From positions 1,302,001-1,366,000 of the forward strand of contig NZ_QFYR01000001.1 in assembly GCF_003254705.1 (NCBI RefSeq): a stretch of DNA of 64,000 bases, read 5' to 3'. A program made the translations under genes and the position numbers. Shown one piece after another: positions 35,965 to 44,025 of this stretch; positions within the stretch are counted from its first letter, which is position 1, and each line of letters begins with the position of its first letter. Source of the DNA: Phenylobacterium deserti (GTDB lineage Bacteria > Pseudomonadota > Alphaproteobacteria > Caulobacterales > Caulobacteraceae). Below the pieces are notes generated by a model that saw only the letters and a program-made list of their open reading frames with translations, was not told where the DNA came from and did no database searches.

Positions 35965-37158
35965 GATCCGCACCAGCCCCGAGACCCCCGTTCCGGTCAA
36001 GCCCGCAGCAACGACGCAGAGGGCGGCGACCGCGTCGCCAAGGCTCTGGCGAGAGCCGGTGTCGGTTCGCGTCGCGACGTCGAGAAGATGATCGCCGAGG
36101 GGCGCGTCGCCCTGAACGGCAAGGTGCTGACGACGCCCGCCGTCAAGGTCGAGCCGAACGACATCCTCACCGTTGACGGCCTGGTGGTGAACGAGGCCGA
36201 GCCCACGCGCCTGTTCCGCTACAACAAGCCGGTCGGCCTGGTCACGACCCACAAGGATCCGCAAGGTCGGCCGACGGTGTTCGCCGCCCTGCCCGAGGGA
36301 TTGCCGCGGCTGATTTCGGTTGGCCGTCTCGACCTCAACACCGAAGGCCTGCTGCTGTTGACCAACGATGGCGAGCTCGCCCGGGCCTTGGAACTGCCCA
36401 ATGCAGGCGTCCAGCGTCGTTACCGAGCCCGCGCTCACGGGCGGATCACCCAGGAGCGACTCGACAAGCTGAAAGACGGCGTCACGGTCGAAGGGGTGCG
36501 CTACGGTTCGATCGACGCCAAGCTCGACAAGGCCAAGGAGGGGCCGCAGGGCTCCAACGTTTGGATCACCGTCACCCTCGCCGAGGGCAAGAACCGGGAA
36601 GTGCGCCGCGTGCTTGAGTCAGTCGGCCTGAAGGTGAACCGGCTGATCCGACTGTCCTACGGCCCGTTCGCCCTGGGCACCCTCGGGCATGGCGAGCTGG
36701 AGGAGGTGGGGCCCCGCGTGATCCGCGAGCAGCTGGCCGAGTTCATCGCGCCCGAGAACATGCCCACGGGCGACAGGCCGCTGTTCAAGGCGCAGAGCAA
36801 GCCAGGCGCCTCGCGCCGCGCTCAGGCCGAGCCGGAAGCGCCGCGTCACGGCACGGATCTCACCTTCAAGCGGGGACGTGCGGGCGAGGGCGAGACCCCG
36901 GCCGGCCGACGCGGGCCGCAGCGGCCGACGCGCCTCGGTGGGAAGTCGCCAGCCCGAGCGGCGCAAGCCGGCGGCGACAAGCGCCCGCGCGGCCCCGCGG
37001 CCGCGGACGCCGGCTTCGCCAAGCCGAAGAAGGAATACAAAGCCGGCTGGGCCAAGCCCAAGAAGCCCACTGGCCGGGTGGCCGCCAAACCGGCGGGAAA
37101 GCCCGCTGGCAAGCCTGCCGGCCCGTCCCGCTCGCGCGGACCCAAGCCCCGCAGCTAG
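35956..37158 (+). CDS. rluB: 23S rRNA pseudouridine synthase, RluB type, with a basic C-terminal tail
   Basis: A 400-residue RluB/RsuA-family enzyme. An N-terminal S4 domain (RVAKALARAGVGSRRDVEKM, about 32-85) precedes the catalytic domain with Asp in ISVGRLDLNTEGLLLLTNDG and the KNREVRRVLESVGLKVNRLI block. RluB modifies position 2605 of 23S rRNA. After about residue 275 comes a long Lys/Arg/Pro/Ala-rich tail with repeats such as PAGKPAGKPAGP, likely RNA-binding. The ATG at 35956 overlaps the divergent tadA 5' end. rsmD follows at once. Confidence 0.9.
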   Translation: MVHDPHQPRDPRSGQARSNDAEGGDRVAKALARAGVGSRRDVEKMIAEGRVALNGKVLTTPAVKVEPNDILTVDGLVVNEAEPTRLFRYNKPVGLVTTHKDPQGRPTVFAALPEGLPRLISVGRLDLNTEGLLLLTNDGELARALELPNAGVQRRYRARAHGRITQERLDKLKDGVTVEGVRYGSIDAKLDKAKEGPQGSNVWITVTLAEGKNREVRRVLESVGLKVNRLIRLSYGPFALGTLGHGELEEVGPRVIREQLAEFIAPENMPTGDRPLFKAQSKPGASRRAQAEPEAPRHGTDLTFKRGRAGEGETPAGRRGPQRPTRLGGKSPARAAQAGGDKRPRGPAAADAGFAKPKKEYKAGWAKPKKPTGRVAAKPAGKPAGKPAGPSRSRGPKPRS

Positions 37159-37167
37159 TCTCGCCCC

Positions 37168-37740
37168 ATGCGAATCGTTTCCGGAGACTTCCGCGGCAAG
37201 GCGCTGGTCGCGCCCGACGGCAAAGCCACGCGCCCGACATCGGATCGCGCGCGGCAGGCGATCTTCAACATCCTGGAGCATGCGCCCTGGTCGGAAGGCG
37301 TGCGCGACAAGCGCGTGATCGACCTGTTCGCAGGGTCCGGCGCCTTGGGCTTTGAGGCGCTGTCCCGCGGCGCTTCATTCTGCCTGTTCGTGGAGACGGA
37401 CGAGGCGGCGCGCGGCGCAATCCGCGAGAACGTCGACGCCATGGCTCTTTTCGGCCGCACCCGCGTCCATCGCAGAGACGCCACGCAGCTGGGCGTTCGT
37501 CCCGGAGCAGACGGCCCAGCGTTCGAGTTGGCGTTCCTGGACCCGCCCTACGCCAAGGGACTTGGCGAAACGGCCCTGGCGCGACTTGCTGAGGGCGGCT
37601 GGCTCGCGCCTGGCGCGCTCGTCGTCTTCGAGCGAGGCTCGGACGAACCGGGCTTCGAGGTCCCCGGGTTCGAGGCGCTGGACGAGCGGGATTACGGCGC
37701 CGCGCGCGTTCACTTCCTCAGGTATTCGTCTGAGGTCTGA
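37168..37740 (+). CDS. rsmD: 16S rRNA (guanine(966)-N(2))-methyltransferase
   Basis: A 190-residue SAM methyltransferase. It starts MRIVSGDFRGKALVAPDG, has KATRPTSDRARQAIFNIL, the SAM motif VIDLFAGSGALGFEALSRGA (about 50-69) and the catalytic LDPPYAKG (about 127-134), the NPPY-type motif of N2-guanine methylases. It modifies G966 in the small ribosomal subunit. It is co-directional with rluB, with a 9-base gap, making an rRNA-modification pair. Confidence 0.93.
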   Translation: MRIVSGDFRGKALVAPDGKATRPTSDRARQAIFNILEHAPWSEGVRDKRVIDLFAGSGALGFEALSRGASFCLFVETDEAARGAIRENVDAMALFGRTRVHRRDATQLGVRPGADGPAFELAFLDPPYAKGLGETALARLAEGGWLAPGALVVFERGSDEPGFEVPGFEALDERDYGAARVHFLRYSSEV

Positions 37741-37868
37741 TCGATTGGCGCTCGGGCGTTAAGCCTTTAGCGAAGATTTCGCAAAAGGTTCATCACTCAG
37801 CCTCGGCTCCCTAACCTCGAGTTAGTCACAGGTCGTCATCCCCTTGCGCGCGTTTGCAAGGGATAGCG

Positions 37869-39476
37869 ATGACGCTCCTCCTCGATATTGCCGTTCAGGC
37901 CAGGCCCATTTCTCCGCGCACCACGGGGCGGGAGGTCTATCAACGCTTCCAGGAGGAGCCGGACACCTTGGCCATCGCGGTGGTGGACCAGGACGGTCGC
38001 CCGGTGGGGCTGATCGAGCGTCACGATTTCCTGGTCCGGATGGCGGCGCAGTACGGGCATGCGCTTTGGTCCGGGCGTCCGGTTTCCGAGTGGCTGAGCC
38101 GTGATCCTGTGCTGGCGGACGGCGACATGACCGTGGCCGAGTTCTGCGGCCGCATCCTCGAGGAGCGGCCGTCCGAGCTGCTGCAAGGCTTCATCGTCAC
38201 CTGCGGCGGCCGCTATGCCGGCGTCGGCACCGCGCTGTCCCTGCTGCAGGAGACAGCCAGCGCGACCGCCAACCATGCGCGAGCGATGGCCGAGTTGGCC
38301 GAAGCGGCGGAGGCGTCGAGCCGCGCTGCGCACGATGCGCTGGCCGCCAAGGGACGGTTTCTGGCGGTGATGAGCCACGAGATCCGCACGCCTCTGAACG
38401 GCGTGCTCGCAGTGGCCGAAATCGTCCGGCGCAAGCTGCAGCAACCGGACCTCGCGCCGTTCGTCGACACCATCCTGGAGTCCGGCGGGGTGCTGTTGCG
38501 CCTGCTGAACGACGCTTTGGACCTATCCCGGGCCGAGGCTTCGGGCCTTGAACTGGACGAGGAGCCCCTTTGCGCGGCGGACCTGCTGGACGAGGTGGTC
38601 AGTCTGTGGTCGCCGCAGGCGGAGCTGAGGGGGCTGACGCTCTTGGCCGACTACCAAGGGCCCGCGGACGTTTGGGCGTTGGGTGACCGCGTGCGCCTGC
38701 GCCAGGTCTTCAACAATCTTGTCTCGAACGCGCTGAAGTTCAGCACAGGCAGCCCCGTTCAGGTGCGCTTGAAGGTGTCGCGCCGGAAAGGCTGCCTCGT
38801 GCTGCGCGGCGAGGTCGCCGACCGTGGACCGGGGGTTCCGGCCGATCGTCGAGAAAGCATTTTCGAGCCGTTCCGACAGACCGACGAGGGCGTGCGGCTG
38901 GGCGGGGCAGGCCTCGGCCTGGCGGTCTGCCGGCAGATCGTCGAACGCATGCAAGGCTGGATCCGCGCCGAAGCGAACCCTGGCGGTGGCGCGCTTTTCC
39001 GCTTCGAGACACCTCTCCACGAGGTGCCGGCCCCGGTGCGAGATGAGGCCGTGCCCGAAAGCCCGGCGGGCGCTGGGGCCAGCCTTCACGTTCTCATTGC
39101 GGACGACAACGCCACCAACCGCATGGTCGCGCGCACCCTCTGCGAGCTGTTCGGCTGCACCTGCGAGACCGTGGAGGACGGAGCCGCTGCGGTCGAGGCG
39201 GCCGCGACCGGTCGGTTCGACCTGATCCTGATGGACATCAAGATGCCGGGCATGGACGGTGTGGAGGCCACTCGCCGCATTCGCTCAGGACCAGACGCGT
39301 GGTGTCAGGCGCCCATTCTGGCGCTCACCGCGAATGCCGATCCGGCCGACGCCGCCCTTTACCGCAGCGCCGGGATCAACGGCGTCGTGGAAAAGCCAAT
39401 CAAGCCCGAGCGGCTGCTTTCCGCCATGAGCGCGGTCTTGGAGATCGAGGCGGCAGCCACAGAGGCCGCCGCCTGA
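37869..39476 (+). CDS. Soluble hybrid histidine kinase with CBS-domain sensor
   Basis: A 535-residue protein without membrane helices. Residues about 1-130 form a CBS pair (PISPRTTGREVYQRFQEEP and LAIAVVDQDGRPVGLIERHD). A helix of about 40 residues leads to the His box FLAVMSHEIRTPLNGVLAVA, an ATPase domain with QVFNNLVSNALKFS, DRGPGVP and GGAGLGLAVC, and a receiver domain with phospho-Asp in LILMDIKMPGMDG and Lys in VVEKPIKPER. CBS pairs usually bind adenosine nucleotides. The ATG at 37869 has an AAGGGA site. No Hpt or DNA-binding partner is adjacent. Confidence 0.88.
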   Translation: MTLLLDIAVQARPISPRTTGREVYQRFQEEPDTLAIAVVDQDGRPVGLIERHDFLVRMAAQYGHALWSGRPVSEWLSRDPVLADGDMTVAEFCGRILEERPSELLQGFIVTCGGRYAGVGTALSLLQETASATANHARAMAELAEAAEASSRAAHDALAAKGRFLAVMSHEIRTPLNGVLAVAEIVRRKLQQPDLAPFVDTILESGGVLLRLLNDALDLSRAEASGLELDEEPLCAADLLDEVVSLWSPQAELRGLTLLADYQGPADVWALGDRVRLRQVFNNLVSNALKFSTGSPVQVRLKVSRRKGCLVLRGEVADRGPGVPADRRESIFEPFRQTDEGVRLGGAGLGLAVCRQIVERMQGWIRAEANPGGGALFRFETPLHEVPAPVRDEAVPESPAGAGASLHVLIADDNATNRMVARTLCELFGCTCETVEDGAAAVEAAATGRFDLILMDIKMPGMDGVEATRRIRSGPDAWCQAPILALTANADPADAALYRSAGINGVVEKPIKPERLLSAMSAVLEIEAAATEAAA

Positions 39477-39482
39477 TCCGTC

Positions 39483-39758
39483 TTACCAGCGTTTAGGGCC
39501 GATCCTGTTGTCGAGTTGGCTACGCAGGTTGGCGAGCCCTTCGCGCGTGATGCGATAGGGCTGGCCGTTCTGGCTGGCGATCAGCCGCTTGCGCTTGAGC
39601 GAGCGGAATACGCCCAAGGTGCAATCGCTTAGAGCCCAACCCTCGCGGGTCAGGCATTCGGCGGCGACAATGTCGCCTTGTACGTCGCGTTCAAGAACGA
39701 TGCGCCCGCCCTGGGCGAGCGCGTGCAAGGTCCGCTGTTGCGGCTTGGAGATGTTCAA
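39483..39758 (-). CDS. YjhX-like protein (UPF0386 family)
   Basis: A 91-residue protein. It closely follows E. coli Yjh[21 protein letters not shown], then [40 protein letters not shown] and LRSQLDNR. The homology fixes a TTG start at 39758. YjhX is described as a toxin paired with the acetyltransferase-like YjhQ; no YjhQ-like gene adjoins here, so in this organism it may be a solo regulator or a housekeeping relative. The fold looks like a winged helix. Confidence 0.85.
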   Translation of the reverse strand: MNISKPQQRTLHALAQGGRIVLERDVQGDIVAAECLTREGWALSDCTLGVFRSLKRKRLIASQNGQPYRITREGLANLRSQLDNRIGPKRW

Positions 39759-39962
39759 GGGGATTGTCCGGGTCGAGGCGTGCAACGACGCGCCCGCAAA
39801 GGAGCGCGGGTGACGGCGGGCCTTGAATGGAAGAGGCTCTAGGCGGCGCGGCCGCCCCGTCGGCTCTTAGGCCCGGGCCTCGAAGACAATCTCTGGCATA
39901 ACCTTCTCCGGGAATTCGGAGCGGCGGCCGTTATGGCGAAGGCGACGCCGTTCGTCCAGATA

Positions 39963-41825
39963 TCAACGTCGTCCGAACAGCCGCTCGATATCGGAAAGCT
40001 TGAGCTCGACGTAGGTGGGGCGGCCGTGATTGCACTGGCCGGAGTGGGGCGTAGCCTCCATTTGACGCAGCAGGGCGTTCATCTCTGGTGCGTTGAGCCG
40101 GCGGCCGGCGCGCACTGAACCATGGCAGGCCATGGTCCCACAGACCTCCTCCAATCGCTCTTTCAGCGCCAGAGCCTGGCCGTTCTCTGCGAGGTCGTCG
40201 GCGATGTCGCGGACAAGCCCGTGGACATCGGTGTCGCCCAGCAGCGCGGGGGTCTCGCGCACGAGCACAGCGCCCGGACCGAAGGCCTCGATCACAAGGC
40301 CGAGGGCCTCCAGCTCGTCGGCGCGCGCGGCCAGGCGCTCGGCCTCTGCGGGGTCGAGCTCGACCACCTCGGGCAGCAACAGGGCCTGGCGCGCAACGCC
40401 GCCCTTCGCCATTTCGACCTTCATCCGCTCGTAGACGAGCCGCTCGTGAGCGGCGTGCTGATCGACAATCACGATGCCGTCGCGGGTCTGGCTGACGATG
40501 TAGGTCTCGTGGACCTGGGCCCGAGCGGCTCCCAGCGGGAAGTCGACCGGATCGAAGACGGGAGCTGCGGAAGGCGCGGCTTCAGCGAACCCTGCAGAAG
40601 CTTGCGGCTCCCAGACCGGCTCGGCGCGCGCGGAAACCTCCGTCAGCCCGGGAATGGACTGCGCCACCGCGCGGACCGCTGCGGAGGGCGTCCAGCCGCC
40701 CTGCTGCCAAGCGGAGAAGCCGGCGGCCGACGGCTGCGGCGGCGGGAAGCTGGTCTGCGGGCGGAAGCCGCCCAGAGCCGCCGTGGAGACGGTGGTGGAG
40801 GCGCGGTGGCCAGCGGCGGCGAGGGCGTGCCGCAGCCCGCCGACGATCAGGCCGCGAACCACGCCCGGGTCGCGGAAGCGGACCTCCGCCTTGGCCGGGT
40901 GGACATTGACGTCGACGTAGGCGGGATCCAGCTCGACATAGAGCGCCGCGAGCGGGTGGCGGTCCCGGGCCAGGAAATCGGCATAGGCTGCGCGCAGGGC
41001 GCCCTGCAGCAGCCGATCACGCACCGGTCGGCCGTTGACGAACAGGTACTGGTGTGCGGCGTTGCCGCGATTGTAGGTCGGCAGGCCCGCAAAGCCGGAC
41101 AGGCGCACGCCCTCGCGCTCGTGCTCGATGGCCAGCGCGTTATCGGAGAACTCGCGGCCCATGATGGCGGCGAGGCGCGCCAGCCGGCCATCTGGACCCT
41201 TGGCTTCAGCCGGGAGACGCAAGGTGCGCTTGCCGTCGAGATCGAGGGAGAAGCCCACCGCCTCATGCGCCATGGCCTGGCGCTTGAGCTCCTCGGTGAT
41301 CGCGAGGGCTTCGGACCGCTCCGACTTCATGAACTTCAGGCGTGCCGGCGTGGCGTAGAATAGGTCGCGGACCTCCACGCGGGCGCCGTGCGGGCTTGGG
41401 AAGGCCGCCGGCTGCACCTCGCCGACGGCGCCGCCCTCGACCAGGATGGCGTGAGCGTCCGCAGCGCCACGCGCCCGGCTGGAGATCGACAGGCGGGCGA
41501 CCGAGCCGATGGACGGCAGCGCCTCGCCGCGGAAGCCCAAGGTGCCGATGCGCAGAAGGTCGTATTCGCCGTCGTCGCCGGGCGCGAGCTTGGAGGTGGC
41601 GTGCCGCTCGATAGCCACGGGCAGCTCCGCCGCCGACAAACCGCAGCCATCATCGGCGATGAGGATACGCGTGAGGCCGCCGCCGTCCGCCTGAACCTCG
41701 ACCCGGCTCGCGCCGGCATCCAAGGCGTTCTCGACCAGTTCCTTGACCGCGCTGGCCGGGCGCTCCACCACCTCGCCGGCGGCGATGCGGTTGACAGTCT
41801 CGGGCGGGAGGCGGCGGATCGGCAT
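39963..41825 (-). CDS. mutL: DNA mismatch repair endonuclease MutL
   Basis: A 620-residue protein. The GHKL ATPase domain has [26 protein letters not shown] and [16 protein letters not shown]. The C-terminal domain carries the metal-dependent nicking motif [12 protein letters not shown] (DQHA-X2-E-X4-E), the ACHGSVRAG element and CNHGRPT near the end, so it should be an active endonuclease of the type found in bacteria without MutH. The linker (about 340-430) is Pro/Ala-rich. Divergent from the TraB/GumN-like gene, with a 49-base gap. Confidence 0.95.
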   Translation of the reverse strand: MPIRRLPPETVNRIAAGEVVERPASAVKELVENALDAGASRVEVQADGGGLTRILIADDGCGLSAAELPVAIERHATSKLAPGDDGEYDLLRIGTLGFRGEALPSIGSVARLSISSRARGAADAHAILVEGGAVGEVQPAAFPSPHGARVEVRDLFYATPARLKFMKSERSEALAITEELKRQAMAHEAVGFSLDLDGKRTLRLPAEAKGPDGRLARLAAIMGREFSDNALAIEHEREGVRLSGFAGLPTYNRGNAAHQYLFVNGRPVRDRLLQGALRAAYADFLARDRHPLAALYVELDPAYVDVNVHPAKAEVRFRDPGVVRGLIVGGLRHALAAAGHRASTTVSTAALGGFRPQTSFPPPQPSAAGFSAWQQGGWTPSAAVRAVAQSIPGLTEVSARAEPVWEPQASAGFAEAAPSAAPVFDPVDFPLGAARAQVHETYIVSQTRDGIVIVDQHAAHERLVYERMKVEMAKGGVARQALLLPEVVELDPAEAERLAARADELEALGLVIEAFGPGAVLVRETPALLGDTDVHGLVRDIADDLAENGQALALKERLEEVCGTMACHGSVRAGRRLNAPEMNALLRQMEATPHSGQCNHGRPTYVELKLSDIERLFGRR

Positions 41826-41874
41826 GACGGGGCTTTCCGTGGCCGACTATTATAGGACGATTCCGGAGCGGCGG

Positions 41875-42837
41875 ATGAGCGTGCGATTTCGTCTCGGGCT
41901 GTTGGTGGCAGTGCTGTTGGCGGCAACGTCGGCTGCAGCGCAGACGGCTCCGCCGGTGGATCCCGACGCGGTGCTGGTCGAGGAGCTGGTGGTCACCGCC
42001 CGCGACCCAGGTCCCGCTTGGTGGAAGGTCTCTGACGCGGACACCACGGTCTATGTGCTGGGTGCGCCTTCCTTGGCGCCCAAGCGCATGCAGTGGGACC
42101 TGTCCGTGTTCCAGCGGCGGTTGGAAGGCGCCAACGTGGTGATCCTTCCATTCCAGGATCTGCGGGTTCGGGTCACCGGAGCAATTGGCGCGGCGTTCAA
42201 CCTGATGCGGCTGCGTGGCGGCCCCTATGAAGAACGGCTGGATCCCGCGTCACGCGCCAGGTTCGCTTCTGCTCGTGAAAAGGTGGGGAAGTCGGCGGGA
42301 CGCTATGGCACCGGCAATCCCTTGGCGGCCGGCCTGATGCTGGCCACCGACTACCGCGAAGCAAACAACCTGACGACCAGCGACCCGACCAAGCTGATCA
42401 AGCTGCTGGCCCAGCGCGCCAAGGTCCCGATCAGCCAGAAGTCATATGACCTCGGACCGCTCATGGGCGCGATCATCCGCACCTCTCCTGCGGCCGGACG
42501 TGCGTGCCTGGACGAGGTGCTGACCCAGGTGGAAGCCGGTCCCGGCGTGACTTTGGCGGCGACCCGCGCTTGGGCGGAGGGGGACGTTCGTGGCGCTCTG
42601 GGCAATGAGCGAACCTGGGAGCGGTGCATCGCATCGGTGCCGGGCGCGCAAGCGTTCGACAACCGGGTGAAAGCGGACCAGGTCGCGGCCATCGAGCAGG
42701 CCCTGAAGGCGCCGGGTCATGCGATCGCGGTCGTGCCTCTGCGCCCCCTGCTCAGCCAGGGGGGCGTGCTCGACCGTCTGCGGGCGGCCGGCTACGAGGT
42801 CGGCACGCCCGGAGAGGTCAGCGAGGAGACCGAGTAA
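41875..42837 (+). CDS. TraB/GumN family protein, exported and degenerate
   Basis: A 320-residue protein with a signal peptide (MSVRFRLGLLVAVLLAATSA, cut after AAAQ). The start of the mature domain (AWWKVSDADTTVYVLGAPS) is the TraB/GumN opening, but the family's GTxH, with a His thought to be metal-binding, is GAPS here. The rest has the family's helix-rich layout and a C-terminal IAVVPLRPLLSQGGVLDRLR with the G-V-L-D-x-L-x-x-x-G-Y pattern. The loss suggests a non-catalytic member. Periplasmic; function unknown. Converges on bamF. Confidence 0.75.
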   Translation: MSVRFRLGLLVAVLLAATSAAAQTAPPVDPDAVLVEELVVTARDPGPAWWKVSDADTTVYVLGAPSLAPKRMQWDLSVFQRRLEGANVVILPFQDLRVRVTGAIGAAFNLMRLRGGPYEERLDPASRARFASAREKVGKSAGRYGTGNPLAAGLMLATDYREANNLTTSDPTKLIKLLAQRAKVPISQKSYDLGPLMGAIIRTSPAAGRACLDEVLTQVEAGPGVTLAATRAWAEGDVRGALGNERTWERCIASVPGAQAFDNRVKADQVAAIEQALKAPGHAIAVVPLRPLLSQGGVLDRLRAAGYEVGTPGEVSEETE

Positions 42838-42852
42838 GCCGGTGGCTTAGGC

Positions 42853-43407
42853 TTAGAGGCCCGGGAGCTTGAAGCGGCGGGACTCTTCGCGCTTGATCAG
42901 GACGGGCTTGCCGCCGGTCAGCTGCGCGATGCGCTGCTCTTCGGAAGCAGCGTCCACCGGCGCGGCGGTGTTGGCGCCAGGGGCCGCAGGCGCAGCCGCC
43001 GTCTTGTCGCCCTTCCAGAACATCACCCGGTCGGCGAAGCTCTTTTCCTTGTGGGCGATGTCGCCGAACTCATCGTCGACGACGTAGCGGACCAGCGGGT
43101 CGGCCTTGTCGGCGCCGGCTTTGGAGACCAGCAGCTTCTCGCCGTCCGAACGGGCCTCGGCTTCGCGCTGGCCAAGCAGAGCGGTGCGCGCAGCGCTTTC
43201 CGGCTGCAGCTCCTGCGGGCGCGGCTCGCCGGGCGCCGGCGGGCGCAGGGCGTAGTCCGGCGGCACGACGAGCGGGGCCTTCGTGACGACACGGAATTCG
43301 TCCGGAGTCACCTTGCTCATGCCCAGCGCGGAGCGCGTCGATCCGCACCCGGCGAGACCCACCGCCGCGAACAGGGCGGTGGCAACGATCACTCGGTTGA
43401 CGCTCAT
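42853..43407 (-). CDS. DUF3035/BamF-type lipoprotein
   Basis: A 184-residue lipoprotein. The signal peptide ends in the lipobox VGLAGCGS (Cys near residue 20). The conserved DUF3035 core follows: KVTPDEFRVVTKAPLVVPPD then YALRPPAPGEPRP, with a variable polar tail. In Caulobacter a lipoprotein called BamF belongs to the outer-membrane-protein assembly complex, and the DUF3035 family has been given that name; the link here is by family recognition. Lies 132 bases downstream of lspA, the signal peptidase that would mature it, same strand. Confidence 0.72.
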   Translation of the reverse strand: MSVNRVIVATALFAAVGLAGCGSTRSALGMSKVTPDEFRVVTKAPLVVPPDYALRPPAPGEPRPQELQPESAARTALLGQREAEARSDGEKLLVSKAGADKADPLVRYVVDDEFGDIAHKEKSFADRVMFWKGDKTAAAPAAPGANTAAPVDAASEEQRIAQLTGGKPVLIKREESRRFKLPGL

Positions 43408-43539
43408 GAAATCCGTAGCTCCCAGCGCTTCGGCGGAGATGTGAAAGGTCACCGTCTCCGACACGAAGCGCGCCAAATTATGACCAGCCCCCGGTCTATC
43501 CCGCCGGAATAGCGCAATCAGGCTCGCGCGCCAACGGCG

Positions 43540-44025
43540 TCAGGCCGGGCGCTCTCGCCGCAGGCTGTCGATCAGAAGCAGGATCACGCCGACAGTGATG
43601 CCGCTGTCGGCGATGTTGAAGATCCAGGGGAAGAAGCCGATCTGCTGAACATCGATGAAATCGACCACGGCGCCGAAACGGGCGCGGTCGATGGCGTTGC
43701 CGATGGCGCCGCCGATGATCAGTCCAAGACCCCAGGCGCTAAGCCGCCGATCCGACCGGGCGGCCCAGGTGGACAGCACGATCGCGACGACAACCGAGAA
43801 GATCACCAGCGCCCAACGCACCGCTTCGTGCTGGCCCTGCAGCATCCCGAAGCTGACGCCCTGGTTCCAGACGAACGAGAACTGCAAGGGCCCCGCCACC
43901 GGCAGGCTCGGCCGCTCCGGCAGGTGGATGACCTCAAGGATCCAGAACTTGCTGACCTGGTCGAGGATCAGGACGACGGCGGCGAGCACAAAGGCCAGCA
44001 CGCCGTGGCGGGTCACCCCCTTCAT
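43540..44025 (-). CDS. lspA: Lipoprotein signal peptidase (signal peptidase II)
   Basis: A 161-residue membrane aspartyl peptidase with four helices that cleaves prolipoproteins before the lipid-modified Cys. The catalytic aspartates lie in GNAIDRARFGAVVDFID and FNIADSGITVG; QFSFVWNQGVSFGML is the conserved N-x-G-x-x-F/A-G block. The ATG at 44025 overlaps the ileS stop by four bases, so it is translationally coupled to ileS, the common ileS-lspA operon. Confidence 0.95.
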   Translation of the reverse strand: MKGVTRHGVLAFVLAAVVLILDQVSKFWILEVIHLPERPSLPVAGPLQFSFVWNQGVSFGMLQGQHEAVRWALVIFSVVVAIVLSTWAARSDRRLSAWGLGLIIGGAIGNAIDRARFGAVVDFIDVQQIGFFPWIFNIADSGITVGVILLLIDSLRRERPA

